From NCBI GenBank assembly GCA_019234295.1, contig JAFALK010000049.1:1-64000 (forward strand): a DNA stretch of 64,000 nt, in the 5' to 3' direction. A program made the translations under genes and the position numbers. Source of the DNA: Roseateles sp. (GTDB lineage Bacteria > Pseudomonadota > Gammaproteobacteria > Burkholderiales > Burkholderiaceae_C). The notes under the pieces are model-generated. The model worked only from the letters and a program-made list of their open reading frames with translations. It ran no database searches and had not been told where the DNA came from. How positions within the stretch are numbered: position 1 is the stretch's first letter; each line of letters begins with the position of its first letter. Below are positions 17,800 to 27,774 of the stretch, piece after piece.

Positions 17800-20700
17800 A
17801 TGAAAGCTCAGCCTACCCCGTTTCTTTCGCGTTCCCTCGCCCTGCTCGGCCTCGTGCTGAGCCTGCAGGCGGGGGCTGCGCCCATCGGCAATGCGCGCGA
17901 ACTCAAGCCCGTGAGCGGCGGCGACGGCAGCCCCGCCCAGTGGGAGCTCAAGACCGACCGCGGCGTGCTGCTGCACATCAGCCTGCCGCGCGCCGACGTG
18001 CTGCGCCTGTGGGCCTCGGCGAAGGGGCCGCTGACCGGGCCGGGCGACAAGGCCGCGGCCATCGTCGTTGGCCTCCCCGATGACCAGGTGCCGGCCAAGC
18101 TCGAGGAGCAGGCCGACCACTGGCTGATCACGAGCCCGGCCCTGCGCCTGCGCATCGACAAGAAGCCGCTGCGCCTGACCCTGTACCGCTCCGGCGAGAG
18201 CGAGCCGCTGTGGCGCGAGCTGGAGCCGCTGGACCTTGGCGACAAGCTCGCCATCCAGACTCTCTCCAGTGACAAGAACGAGCATTTCTACGGCGGCGGC
18301 CAGCAGAACGGCCGCTTCGAGTTCAAGGGCCGTCAGCTTGACGTGTCCTACTCGGGCGGCTGGGAAGAGGGCGACCGGCCCAGCCCCGCACCCTTTTTGA
18401 TGAGCTCGCGCGGCTGGGGCATGCTGCGCAACACCTGGTCCGACGGCAGCTACGACCTGCGCCAACCGGCTCAGATCACACTGTCCCACCAGGAAGGCCG
18501 CTTCGACGCTTACTACTTCGTTGGCGCTTCAATCAAGGACGTGCTGGCCCGGTACACCGAGTGGACCGGCCGCGCCCGTCTGCTGCCGCGCTGGGCCTTG
18601 GAGTACGGCGACGCCGATTGCTACAACGACGGCGACAACGTCAAGAAGCCGGGCACCGTGCCCAAGGGCTGGAGCGACGGCCCCACGGGCAAGACGCCCG
18701 ACGTGATCGACACGGTGGCGAAGAAGTACCGCGAGCACGACATGCCCGGCGGCTGGATCCTGCCCAACGACGGCTACGGCTGCGGCTACACCGACCTGCC
18801 CAAGGTCGTGCAGGGCTTGAAGCGGTACGGCTTCCGCACCGGCCTGTGGACCGAGAACGGCGTGGACAAGATCAAGTGGGAGGTCGGCACGGCCGGCACC
18901 CGCGCGCAAAAGCTCGACGTGGCCTGGACCGGCAAGGGCTACCAGTTCTCGCTCGACGCCAACAAGGCCGCGTACGAGGGCATCCTGGACAACTCCGACG
19001 CGCGCCCCTTCATCTGGACCGTGATGGGCTGGGCCGGCACGCAGCGCTACGCCGTGACTTGGACCGGCGACCAGAGCAGCAGCTGGGACTACATCCGCTG
19101 GCATGTGCCGACGCTGATCGGCTCGGGCCTCTCGGGCCAGGCCTATGCCAGCGGCGACGTGGACGCCATCTTCGGCGGTAGCCCCGAGACCTTCACGCGC
19201 GACCTGCAGTGGAAGAGCTTCACGCCGGTGCTCATGGGCATGTCGGGCTGGGCCTCGGCTGCGCGCAAGCACCCTTGGTGGTACGAGGAGCCGTACCGCA
19301 GCATCAATCGCAAGTACCTCAAGCTCAAGCTGCGGCTCACGCCGTACATGTACACGCTGGCCCGCGAGGCCGAGCGCAGCGGCGCGCCGCTGGTGCGGGG
19401 CTTGATGTGGGACCACCCGCAAGATCCGGGCGCGCTGACGGAAGCGAACAAGTACGAGTTCTTGCTCGGGCGCGAACTGCTCGTCGCGCCGGTCTATCGC
19501 AGTCAGGCCGCGAGCCAGGGCTGGCGCACGGACATTCACCTGCCGCAGGGCCGCTGGATCGACTACTGGGACGGCCGCCAGCTGCGGGCTCCCGCCGCGG
19601 GCCGCGACATTGACGAACAGGTCACGCTCGACAAGCTGCCCGTCCTTGTCCGCGCCGGCGCCATCCTGCCCATGTATCCCGAAATGCTGTTCGACGGTCA
19701 GAAGCCGCTCGACGTGCTGACGCTGGACCTCTACCCCGAAGGCGCCTCCGAGTTCACGCTCTATGAAGACGACGGCCTGACGCGCCAGTACCAAGGCGGG
19801 GCCTTCAGCCAGCAGCGCATCGCGATGCAGCTGCAGGGCACGACGCTGCACGTTCAGCTCGACCCCGCGCAGGGCGAGTACGCCGGCCAGCTCGCCAAGC
19901 GCGGTCATGTGCTGCGCCTGCTGAGCCGCCGCCCTCCCGAGTCCGTCGACATGGATGGCCAGGCGCTGCAGCGCTTCACAGATGCCGCCGCCTACGCGTC
20001 TGCATCACAGGGCTGGTTCTTCGATGCGAACGATCGGCTGGGCACCGTGCACGTAAAAACCGCGGCGCACGACATCCGCCAGCCCTTGAGCTTCGAGCTG
20101 CGCGGCATTCAGGCCGCACCCCTGACCGACGACGCGTTCCCCGCCGCGCCGGCCTTGGGGCCTGAGCTGCCGGCCGACGCGCTTGTGGTGATGAGCCGCC
20201 CCGCCGAGGAGCCCGGCAATCCGCTGGAAAACGCCTTCGACGGCAAGCCCGAGACCTGGTTCCGCACCTCGCGCGACCAGCGCGTCAAGGCCGGTCCGCA
20301 CGAGTGGGTGCTGGGCTTCACCGAGAGGCGCCTGATCGCTGGCATCGAGATCGCGCCGCGCAACGACCAGCACTGGCAGTACGGCCAGATCCGCGACTAC
20401 GAGGTCTACATGGCCGACAACATGGGCGACTGGGGCACGCCGGTGCAGCGCGGCCGCCTGAAGCTGCAGCAGGGCGCTCAGCGCATCGAGTTCGCCACGC
20501 CCCAGGCCGGTCGCCTGCTGCGCTTTCGCGTGCTGAGCACGCACAACCCGGACGCGGACAACGGCAGCACCGCGGACCCGATGGTGAGCGCCGCGCAAGC
20601 CGTGCAGCCGGCCAAGGCCTTCAATGCCCAGCAGCCGGTCGAGGTCGGCCCCGTCACGCTGTCCGAGTTCCACGTGCTGGAGTACCGCCCCGCCGTGCGC

Positions 20701-21138
20701 CCGTCGGCGCAGCTGTACCTGTCTGACCTGGCGCTGCCCAAGGCCATCGGCCGCGACAAGCCGCAAGGCAGCGGCCCGGCCATGCGCATGAACGGGCTGC
20801 TGTTCCGCAAGGGGCTGGGCATGGGCGCGCAGGGACGCATGGACCTGAGCCTCTCCGGCGACTGGCAGCTGCTGCGTGCGGACCTCGGCGTGGACGACAG
20901 CTGCCGCAAGGCCGGCGGCCTGCAGTTCCAGGTCTGGAGCGGCGAGCGCTTGCTCTACGACAGCGGCCTCGTGCAGGCCCCAGCCGTGGTCAAGCCCGAG
21001 ATAGACGTCCGGGGCCTCACGCACCTGAGCCTGCGCACCCTCGGCGCCCAAGGCGCGCAGCCGGCCGCTGTCTGCGGCAACTGGGCCAACGCATCCCTGA
21101 TCGGCATGGAGGGCAGTCGCGCCTCCATCCAACCCTGA
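17800..21138 (+). CDS. Secreted GH31 enzyme with CBM32- and NPCBM-like modules, predicted alpha-N-acetylgalactosaminidase
   Basis: An 1112-residue exported glycoside hydrolase. A signal peptide ends near LQAGAA (residue 28). An N-terminal beta domain precedes the GH31 barrel, with the presumed nucleophile in KLDVAW (D373) and acid/base in WTGDQS (D424); these contexts resemble the subfamily shown to be alpha-N-acetylgalactosaminidases rather than alpha-glucosidases. A distal DUF5110-like domain (YEDDGLTRQY) follows. About residues 790-960 form an F5/8 type C (CBM32-like) module, and about 975-1110 an NPCBM-like module (LYLSDLALPKA, KGLGMGAQ, FQVWSGERLLYDSG). ATG at 17800 has GAGGAG. It starts the plus-strand arm with the TonB receptor, GH109 and GH20, all fitting GalNAc release. 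The alpha-GalNAc specificity is inferred. Confidence 0.85.
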   Translation: MKAQPTPFLSRSLALLGLVLSLQAGAAPIGNARELKPVSGGDGSPAQWELKTDRGVLLHISLPRADVLRLWASAKGPLTGPGDKAAAIVVGLPDDQVPAKLEEQADHWLITSPALRLRIDKKPLRLTLYRSGESEPLWRELEPLDLGDKLAIQTLSSDKNEHFYGGGQQNGRFEFKGRQLDVSYSGGWEEGDRPSPAPFLMSSRGWGMLRNTWSDGSYDLRQPAQITLSHQEGRFDAYYFVGASIKDVLARYTEWTGRARLLPRWALEYGDADCYNDGDNVKKPGTVPKGWSDGPTGKTPDVIDTVAKKYREHDMPGGWILPNDGYGCGYTDLPKVVQGLKRYGFRTGLWTENGVDKIKWEVGTAGTRAQKLDVAWTGKGYQFSLDANKAAYEGILDNSDARPFIWTVMGWAGTQRYAVTWTGDQSSSWDYIRWHVPTLIGSGLSGQAYASGDVDAIFGGSPETFTRDLQWKSFTPVLMGMSGWASAARKHPWWYEEPYRSINRKYLKLKLRLTPYMYTLAREAERSGAPLVRGLMWDHPQDPGALTEANKYEFLLGRELLVAPVYRSQAASQGWRTDIHLPQGRWIDYWDGRQLRAPAAGRDIDEQVTLDKLPVLVRAGAILPMYPEMLFDGQKPLDVLTLDLYPEGASEFTLYEDDGLTRQYQGGAFSQQRIAMQLQGTTLHVQLDPAQGEYAGQLAKRGHVLRLLSRRPPESVDMDGQALQRFTDAAAYASASQGWFFDANDRLGTVHVKTAAHDIRQPLSFELRGIQAAPLTDDAFPAAPALGPELPADALVVMSRPAEEPGNPLENAFDGKPETWFRTSRDQRVKAGPHEWVLGFTERRLIAGIEIAPRNDQHWQYGQIRDYEVYMADNMGDWGTPVQRGRLKLQQGAQRIEFATPQAGRLLRFRVLSTHNPDADNGSTADPMVSAAQAVQPAKAFNAQQPVEVGPVTLSEFHVLEYRPAVRPSAQLYLSDLALPKAIGRDKPQGSGPAMRMNGLLFRKGLGMGAQGRMDLSLSGDWQLLRADLGVDDSCRKAGGLQFQVWSGERLLYDSGLVQAPAVVKPEIDVRGLTHLSLRTLGAQGAQPAAVCGNWANASLIGMEGSRASIQP

Positions 21139-21181
21139 CACCACGACACCCAACCGACGCATTTATCGGAGACACAAGACC

Positions 21182-24100
21182 ATGCAAGACAAGTTCAATC
21201 CGCCGAGCGGACTCAAGATCAGCACCCTGGCCGTGGCCGCCGCCCTGAGCCTGATGGCCGCGCCCGGTGCCTGGGCACAGTCCAACACCACGACGCGGAT
21301 CTTCGGTGAGGTCAAGACCAGCGCGGGCGCCAGCATCGTGCTGGTCAACGTGGACACCGGCGTGCAGCGCGCGCTGACCCCCGACGCCAGCGGCCACTAC
21401 CTGGCCAACTCCTTGCCGCCGGGGCGCTACCAGGTGCGCCTGATGCGCGACGGCCAGCTGGAATCGCAGCAAGAGGTCGAGGCCTTGGTGGGCAGCGGCG
21501 TGGAAGCCAACTTCGACGCAGTCCAGGCCCTCGGAACGGTGACGATCAGCGGCAGCATCAAACGCATCGACGTCTCCAGCACCAACAACGGCGTGACCTT
21601 CACGGCGTCCGAGCTGAAGGCCCTGCCGGTCGCCAACGACGTGATGTCGGTCGCCCAGCTCACGCCCGGTGTGACCCGCAACACCAACGGCCAGTACGGC
21701 AGCACGCCGCAGATCGGCGGCTCGGGCGCTTCCGAGAACGCCTACTACGTGAACGGCTTCCCGGTCACCAACATCTTGACGCAGATCGGCGCGGCTGAGC
21801 TGCCCTTCGGCGCCATTGGAAACATGCAGCTGCTCACGGGCGGCTACGGCGCCGAGTTCGGCCGCTCCACCGGCGGCGTGATCAACATCACCACCAAGAG
21901 CGGGGGCAACACCTGGGAAGTCGGCGGCAAGGTGTCGTACTCGCCTGCCTCGCTGCACAGCCAGCCCGCCAACACTTACTACCCGAAGACCGGCTCCAAC
22001 CCGCTGACCGACGGCAAGCTGCTCTACTGGAACCAGGACAACACCAGCACCAGCAAGGTCTACGGCGTCTATGCCGGTGGACCGATCATCCAGAACAAAC
22101 TGTTCGCCTTTATCGCCGCCGAGCAGACCCAGACCGATGCCGACTCCGTGGCCGTCTCCAGCGACCCCGGCAAATCGACGACCGGCTGGAGTGTCTCCAA
22201 CACCAAGGTCGAGCACTACCTGCTCAAGCTCGACTACAACATCACCGACGACCACCACCTCGAATACACGGGCATGTTCGACCGCAGCGTCTTGCGCTCC
22301 CAGGGTTTCGGCTACGACTACGCCACGCTGAGCTCGAACGGCGTGGCCGGCAACCGGGGCGAGACCGACGTCAACAACTGCCCGAACAACGGCTACTGCG
22401 TGCCGGGCGCCAAGCTCAATGTCCTCAAGTACACGGGCTACCTCACCGACAAGCTGACGCTGACCGCCCTGTACGGTGATTCGCGCACCACCCATTCGCG
22501 CACGCCCGCTGGCTACGATGCCACGCTGGCGCAGACGAGCTCCTCGATCACGACCCGCGTCCCTGGCCTGACGTACAACAACCCGCAGACCGTGACCGGC
22601 CTGCTGACGGCGCCGGGTTCGGGTGACGAGCAAAAGGGCGGGCGCCTGGACCTCGAGTACCAGCTCGGCTCGCACGACATCCGCGGCGGCATCGATCAGA
22701 TGCACATTTCCTCCGTCGTCGGCACCCAGCTGGCCGGCGGATCGAGCTGGACCTACCTGCACTACGCCAACCCCAACCAGCTGCCCTTCGGCGCCACCGA
22801 GTCGCCGGCGCAGGGCGGTGGCTACGGCACGCAGGGCTACTTCGTCAGCCAGAACTTCAACAGCAAGCTGGCTCGACCCAAGAGCGTGCAGTCGGCGCAA
22901 TACATCCAGGACCGCTGGCAGGTCACGCCGCGCGTGTTGCTGGATCTGGGCCTGCGCCGCGAGCAGTTCACCAACGACGACAGCCAGGGCCGCCACCTGA
23001 TCTCGGAGCGCAATATGCTGGCGCCGCGTCTGGCCGCGAGCTGGGACATCAATGGCGACGGTGGCACCAAGCTCTATGCCAATGCCGGCCGCTACCACCT
23101 GCCCGTGCCGTCCAGCTTGTCCAGCAATATCGCCACTGGTCTGCTGTCCACGAGCACCTACTACACCTACACCGGCGTCGATCCAGCCACCGGTGCGCCG
23201 ACCGGCCTGCAGGCCATCAGCAAGGCGACCTCGGTCAACAACTACTTCGGCCAGACGCCCGACCCGCGTTCGCTGGTGGCCATCAACCTGAAGCCGCTGT
23301 CGCAGGACGAGTTCGCAATGGGCCTGGAGCATTCGTACTCGAAGCAGCTCAACGTCGGCGCGAGCGTGCAGTACCGGCGCCTCAACGACACGCTGGACGA
23401 CACCTGCGACCAGCGCCCCATCGATGCCTGGGCTGCCCGCAACGGCGTGGACGAGAGCAACTACGCCGGCTTTCAGTGCGCCGTCATGAACCCCGGCCGC
23501 GACAACAGCATGCTCGTGGACTTCGGCGACGGCCATGGCTTCCGCCGCGTGGATATCAGTGCCGCCGACTGGGGCAACCCCCGGCCCAACCGCACCTACA
23601 AGGCGCTCAACTTGTTCGCCGAGCATCCGTTCACCGATGGCTGGTACGGCAAGCTGACCTACACGCTGTCCTATAGCAAGGGCAACCAGGAAGGCCAGAC
23701 TGATTCCGTCGGCGGCGGCGACGTGGGCCTGACCGTGAGCGACGACTACAAGGAGCTGATGTACCACTCCTACGGCTATCTCGCCAACGACCATCGCCAT
23801 GCCTTCAAGGCCTACGGCTATGCCCAGGTTCATCCGGAATTCCTCGTCGGCGCCAACCTGCAGCTGGTCTCCGGTGCACCGCGCAGCTGCATGGGCAACT
23901 ATCCTGACCAGGCGGTCGCCGACTACATCGGCTACGGCGCTTCGTACTTCTACTGCAATGGCGTCGCGGCCCCGCGCGGCACCGGTGGACGCCTGCCCTG
24001 GTATACCCAGCTGGACCTGAACCTGACCTTCAAGCCCGCCTCGATCAAGGGCCTGAGCATCAAGGGCGACTGGTTCAACGTGTTCAATTCGCAAACGACC

Positions 24101-24226
24101 ACGCGCATGAACGACGTGCACGACACGGCCGACCTCGGCGCCGTGAGCCCGACATATGGCCAGATCACGGGCCGCCAGTCACCGGGTGCGGTCCGCCTGA
24201 CCCTGGAATACACGCTGGGTCTGTGA
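21182..24226 (+). CDS. TonB-dependent outer-membrane receptor, predicted GalNAc-oligosaccharide transporter
   Basis: A 1014-residue TonB-dependent receptor of the carbohydrate type. It has a signal peptide ending GAWAQ (about residue 32), a carboxypeptidase-regulatory-like domain (FGEVKTSAGASIVLVNVDTG to about residue 115), then a plug domain (TASELKALPVANDVMSVAQL, GYGAEFGRSTGGVINITTKSG) and a 22-strand-type barrel. The N-terminal extra domain is typical of large Oar-like sugar receptors. It lies 43 nt after the GH31 gene and 41 nt before GH109, so co-transcription is likely. Substrate prediction rests on the neighbours. Confidence 0.92.
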   Translation: MQDKFNPPSGLKISTLAVAAALSLMAAPGAWAQSNTTTRIFGEVKTSAGASIVLVNVDTGVQRALTPDASGHYLANSLPPGRYQVRLMRDGQLESQQEVEALVGSGVEANFDAVQALGTVTISGSIKRIDVSSTNNGVTFTASELKALPVANDVMSVAQLTPGVTRNTNGQYGSTPQIGGSGASENAYYVNGFPVTNILTQIGAAELPFGAIGNMQLLTGGYGAEFGRSTGGVINITTKSGGNTWEVGGKVSYSPASLHSQPANTYYPKTGSNPLTDGKLLYWNQDNTSTSKVYGVYAGGPIIQNKLFAFIAAEQTQTDADSVAVSSDPGKSTTGWSVSNTKVEHYLLKLDYNITDDHHLEYTGMFDRSVLRSQGFGYDYATLSSNGVAGNRGETDVNNCPNNGYCVPGAKLNVLKYTGYLTDKLTLTALYGDSRTTHSRTPAGYDATLAQTSSSITTRVPGLTYNNPQTVTGLLTAPGSGDEQKGGRLDLEYQLGSHDIRGGIDQMHISSVVGTQLAGGSSWTYLHYANPNQLPFGATESPAQGGGYGTQGYFVSQNFNSKLARPKSVQSAQYIQDRWQVTPRVLLDLGLRREQFTNDDSQGRHLISERNMLAPRLAASWDINGDGGTKLYANAGRYHLPVPSSLSSNIATGLLSTSTYYTYTGVDPATGAPTGLQAISKATSVNNYFGQTPDPRSLVAINLKPLSQDEFAMGLEHSYSKQLNVGASVQYRRLNDTLDDTCDQRPIDAWAARNGVDESNYAGFQCAVMNPGRDNSMLVDFGDGHGFRRVDISAADWGNPRPNRTYKALNLFAEHPFTDGWYGKLTYTLSYSKGNQEGQTDSVGGGDVGLTVSDDYKELMYHSYGYLANDHRHAFKAYGYAQVHPEFLVGANLQLVSGAPRSCMGNYPDQAVADYIGYGASYFYCNGVAAPRGTGGRLPWYTQLDLNLTFKPASIKGLSIKGDWFNVFNSQTTTRMNDVHDTADLGAVSPTYGQITGRQSPGAVRLTLEYTLGL

Positions 24227-24267
24227 AGGGTGGTGGACCACAATCGGCCAGGACTCTGAGCACTTCC

Positions 24268-25620
24268 ATGCAACGTCGAGACTTTCTCGTGTCCAGCGTG
24301 GCCGCAGCCGGCATGGCGGCCTCCTTCAACCCCGCCCATGCCGCCGGGCGCGAGCGCGTGCGCTTGGGCGTGATCGGCACCGGCATGCGCGGCCAGGTGC
24401 TGCTGGCTGAGCTGCTGCGCCGCGCCGATGTCGAGGTCGTGGCGCTGTGCGACATCGAGCCCATCAATTTGGGCCGGGCGCTGGCCATCGTGGAACAGGC
24501 CGGCAAACCGAAGCCTCGCACCTGGGGTGAGGACCGCGACCCGCAGGCTTGGCGACAGCTGCTCGATCCGTCAAGGATCGACGGCGTCATCATCGCCACA
24601 CCCTGGGAATGGCATGCGCCGATGGCCATCGGCGCGATGCAGGCCAAGGTGCCCGTGGGTTGCGAGGTCGTCGCCGGCATCACGCTGCAGGACCACTGGG
24701 ATGTGCTCAACACCCAGCTCAAGACCGGCACGCCCTACATGCTGCTGGAGAACGTTTGCTTCCGCCGCGACGTGATGGCGGTGCTGCAGATGGTGCGCGC
24801 GGGCCTCTTCGGCGAGCTCGTGCATCTGCAGGGCGGCTACCAGCACGACCTGCGCGCCGTGAAGCTCAACTCCGGCGACCCGGCCAGGCCCTATGGCGGC
24901 GGCGTGGAGTTCGGGCCCAAGGGCTGGAGCGAGGCGCGTTGGCGAACCGAGCATTCCGTGCACCGCAACGGCGAGCTCTACCCGAGCCACGGCATCGGGC
25001 CCTGCGCGATGTACGCCAACATCCACCGCGGCAACCGCTTCACCCACATCAACAGCTTCGCCACCAAGTCGCGCGGCCTGCACGAGTACATCGAGGCGCT
25101 GGGCGGCAAGGACCACCCGAATGCGTCGGTCAAGTTCGCGCTCGGCGACGTGATCACGACGACGCTGGCCTGCGCGAATGGCGAGACCATCCTGCTGCAG
25201 CATGACACCTCGCTGCCGCGGCCGTACTCACTGGGCTTTCGTGTGCAGGGCACCAAGGGGCTGTGGATGGATGTCAACGAGTCGGTGTATGTGGAGGGCA
25301 TCAGCCCGCCGCACCAATGGCAGCCCTTCCAGCCCTTCCAAGACAGGTTCGACCACCCGCTGTGGAAGAGGTTCGCCAAATCGGCCGAGGGCGCAGGCCA
25401 CGGCGGCATGGACTTCTTCGTGATCCATGCCTTCGTCGAATCGCTGAAGGCCGCGGCCGCGATGCCCATCGACATCTTTGATGCCGTGGCCTGGAGCGCG
25501 ATCACACCGCTGTCGGAGCAGTCCATCGCCAGCGGCTTCAAGACGCTGGAGTTCCCCGACTTCACCGGTGGCTCGTGGAAGACGCGCAAGCCGATCTTCG
25601 CCTTCGACGATCGCTATTGA
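24268..25620 (+). CDS. GH109-type NAD-dependent alpha-N-acetylgalactosaminidase (Gfo/Idh/MocA fold), Tat-exported
   Basis: A 450-residue Gfo/Idh/MocA-fold protein of the GH109 type. It begins with a twin-arginine signal (MQRRDFLVSSVAAAGMAASF, AHA cleavage site), as expected for an enzyme that folds around NAD before export. The Rossmann motif GVIGTGMRG, the YMLLENVCF segment, GGYQHDLR and YPSHGIGPCA match the conserved catalytic surroundings of the characterised alpha-N-acetylgalactosaminidases, which use an oxidation-elimination mechanism. Other Gfo/Idh/MocA oxidoreductases share the fold, so the call rests on the Tat signal, these motifs and the GalNAc context. ATG at 24268 was chosen since it gives the complete Tat signal. 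Confidence 0.85.
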   Translation: MQRRDFLVSSVAAAGMAASFNPAHAAGRERVRLGVIGTGMRGQVLLAELLRRADVEVVALCDIEPINLGRALAIVEQAGKPKPRTWGEDRDPQAWRQLLDPSRIDGVIIATPWEWHAPMAIGAMQAKVPVGCEVVAGITLQDHWDVLNTQLKTGTPYMLLENVCFRRDVMAVLQMVRAGLFGELVHLQGGYQHDLRAVKLNSGDPARPYGGGVEFGPKGWSEARWRTEHSVHRNGELYPSHGIGPCAMYANIHRGNRFTHINSFATKSRGLHEYIEALGGKDHPNASVKFALGDVITTTLACANGETILLQHDTSLPRPYSLGFRVQGTKGLWMDVNESVYVEGISPPHQWQPFQPFQDRFDHPLWKRFAKSAEGAGHGGMDFFVIHAFVESLKAAAAMPIDIFDAVAWSAITPLSEQSIASGFKTLEFPDFTGGSWKTRKPIFAFDDRY

Positions 25621-25700
25621 AGGCACCCAGCGCTGAGCGCGGACGCGGGCTGCACGACAATGCCGTCCCGCCACCCTTTCCCTGCCTTGGAGTCGTGTCG

Positions 25701-27596
25701 ATGAGGTCGATTGTTTTCCTGGCGCTGTGGGCCTGTACCGCGGCCTTCGCGTCCGAGCTGAGCGTGCCCGCCCTCATTCCGGCGCCGGTCGAAATGCAGC
25801 GGTATGCGGGCGAGTTCCGCATCAATGCCGCCACTCGCATCGCCGTGCAGTCCGCAGAACTGAGCGAAGTGGCCGAGGATCTGGCCCAGCACCTGCGCCG
25901 CGCCACCGGCTTCAGAATTCCGGTCGACAAGAGCCGACTCAAGGTCGCGAGCAGCAATCGCATTGTGTTCGCCTTGGATACCCGGCTGGCGGCCGAGGGC
26001 TACCGGCTGAACGTCAGCCGCCAGCGGGTCGTGCTGGTTGGTGCTTCGCCGGCCGGAGCGTTTCGCGGCGTGCAGACGCTGCTGCAACTGCTGCCCAAGG
26101 AGATTGAGCGGGAGGTCGTGACGAAGCCCTTGGCCTGGACCATGCCTGCGCTCGCCATCAGTGACCAACCGCGCTTTGGCTGGCGCGGGCTCATGCTCGA
26201 CGTCTCGCGCCACTTCTTCACCGTCGACGAGGTCAAGGGCTTTATCGACCAGATGGTCAAGTACAAATTCAACCTGCTGCACTGGCACCTGACGGACGAC
26301 CAGGGCTGGCGCGTCGAGATCAAGAGCCTGCCGCGCCTGACCGAAGTCGGGGCGTGGCGGGTGGGCAAGACCGGCACTTTCGGGCGCTTCTCGCCGCCCA
26401 CCGCTGACGAACCGCGGGACTACGGGGGCTTCTACACGCAAGATCAGGTCCGCGAGGTCGTGGCCTATGCCAAGGCTCGGTATGTGGATGTGCTGCCCGA
26501 GGTCGACATGCCGGGGCACAGCCTGGCCGCGCTGGCGGCCTACCCGGAACTGAGCTGCACGCCCGGCAGCTACGCCGTCAACGCTGGCGAGCCCATGTTC
26601 GTTCGGCAGCCGGGCGAGCACTCGCGGGCGCTGGTGGACAACACGCTGTGCCCCGCCAACGAGAAGGTCTACGCGTTCGCGGACCAGGTGTTTACGGAGC
26701 TGGCTCAGCTCTTCCCCTTCGAGTACCTGCACATGGGCGGCGACGAAACCGTCCGCAGCTTCTGGGCAAAGAGCGAGGCCATCCAGGGTCTGATGGAACG
26801 CGAGAAGCTCAAGAACCTTGACGAGGTGCAGGCCTACTTCGTGGGCCGGATCCAGAAGATCATCAGCGCCAAGGGCAAGAAGCTGATCGGTTGGGACGAG
26901 ATCCTGCAGGGCGGGCTGGTGCCGGATGCTGCGGTCATGAGCTGGCGCGGCATGCAGGGCGGCATCGACGCGGCCCGGCTCGGGCACGAGGTGGTGATGT
27001 CGCCCAGCGACTTCGTCTACGTGGACCTGATGCAGGGCGACGCGGCGATCGAGCCCCCGGTCTATTCCTCGCTGCGCCTGAGCAAGACCTACCAGTTCGA
27101 GCCGGTGCCGGAGGGCGTCGATGCGCGGCTGGTCAAGGGAGGGCAGGCCAATCTGTGGACCGAGCAGATCTACAACATGCGGCACGCGCAATACATGACC
27201 TGGCCGCGCGCGCTGGCCGTGGCCGAAGCATTGTGGAGCCCGAAGGACAAGCGTGACTGGGCCGGCTTCGTGCCCCGGATGGAAGCGCACTTCAAGCGCT
27301 TCGACGAGGCCAGGGTTAAGTACGCGCCCAGCCTCTACGACCCGATCATCAAAGCCACTGAAGCGGCGGCGGGCGGCCTGCAGGTGGAAATGAGCACCGA
27401 GGTCGCCGGCCTGAGCCTGCACTACAGCTTCGATGGCTCATTCCCGGACGAGTTCTATCCGGCCTACTCTGCGCCGCTGGCCGTGCCCAAGGATGCCGCC
27501 GTCATGAAGGTGATTGCCTACCGCGACGACAAGCCGCTTGGGCGGATGCTCGTGGTGCCGGTGGAGGAATTGCGCAAACGCGCTGGCAAGCCCTGA
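25701..27596 (+). CDS. GH20 beta-N-acetylhexosaminidase
   Basis: A 631-residue exported family 20 enzyme. The signal peptide ends near AFASE (residue 18). Then comes the GH20b N-terminal domain, the catalytic barrel starting FGWRGLMLDVSRHFF, the LHWHLTDDQGWR segment, and HMGGDE with the catalytic Asp348-Glu349 pair that polarises the substrate acetamido group. A C-terminal chitobiase-type beta-sandwich (LHYSFDGSFP) ends the protein. It would remove terminal beta-GlcNAc or beta-GalNAc outside the inner membrane. It is the last gene of the plus-strand arm, 80 nt after GH109. The following 178 nt hold no gene I can recognise. Confidence 0.94.
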   Translation: MRSIVFLALWACTAAFASELSVPALIPAPVEMQRYAGEFRINAATRIAVQSAELSEVAEDLAQHLRRATGFRIPVDKSRLKVASSNRIVFALDTRLAAEGYRLNVSRQRVVLVGASPAGAFRGVQTLLQLLPKEIEREVVTKPLAWTMPALAISDQPRFGWRGLMLDVSRHFFTVDEVKGFIDQMVKYKFNLLHWHLTDDQGWRVEIKSLPRLTEVGAWRVGKTGTFGRFSPPTADEPRDYGGFYTQDQVREVVAYAKARYVDVLPEVDMPGHSLAALAAYPELSCTPGSYAVNAGEPMFVRQPGEHSRALVDNTLCPANEKVYAFADQVFTELAQLFPFEYLHMGGDETVRSFWAKSEAIQGLMEREKLKNLDEVQAYFVGRIQKIISAKGKKLIGWDEILQGGLVPDAAVMSWRGMQGGIDAARLGHEVVMSPSDFVYVDLMQGDAAIEPPVYSSLRLSKTYQFEPVPEGVDARLVKGGQANLWTEQIYNMRHAQYMTWPRALAVAEALWSPKDKRDWAGFVPRMEAHFKRFDEARVKYAPSLYDPIIKATEAAAGGLQVEMSTEVAGLSLHYSFDGSFPDEFYPAYSAPLAVPKDAAVMKVIAYRDDKPLGRMLVVPVEELRKRAGKP

Positions 27597-27774
27597 TCAA
27601 CAGCCGGCCTTCAGCGCCATCGAGGGCACCGTCGTTGACTGGGTTGATTCCGTAGCGCAATTGGATGCGGGAACGCATTCGACTGTTCTTCAGGAGCGCT
27701 TGCCGTTCCGAAACGCGCCCACCCCGCCATGGCCTGCACCTTCGCCAACGAATCAGGGAACTTCGATCCGCCGA

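Noticed and set aside
21017..24121. Very long (over 1000 codons) minus-strand open frame opposite the TonB receptor.
   Set aside because: It is the high-GC antisense shadow of the GH31 and receptor genes; composition is histidine/valine/glycine-rich and has no domain.
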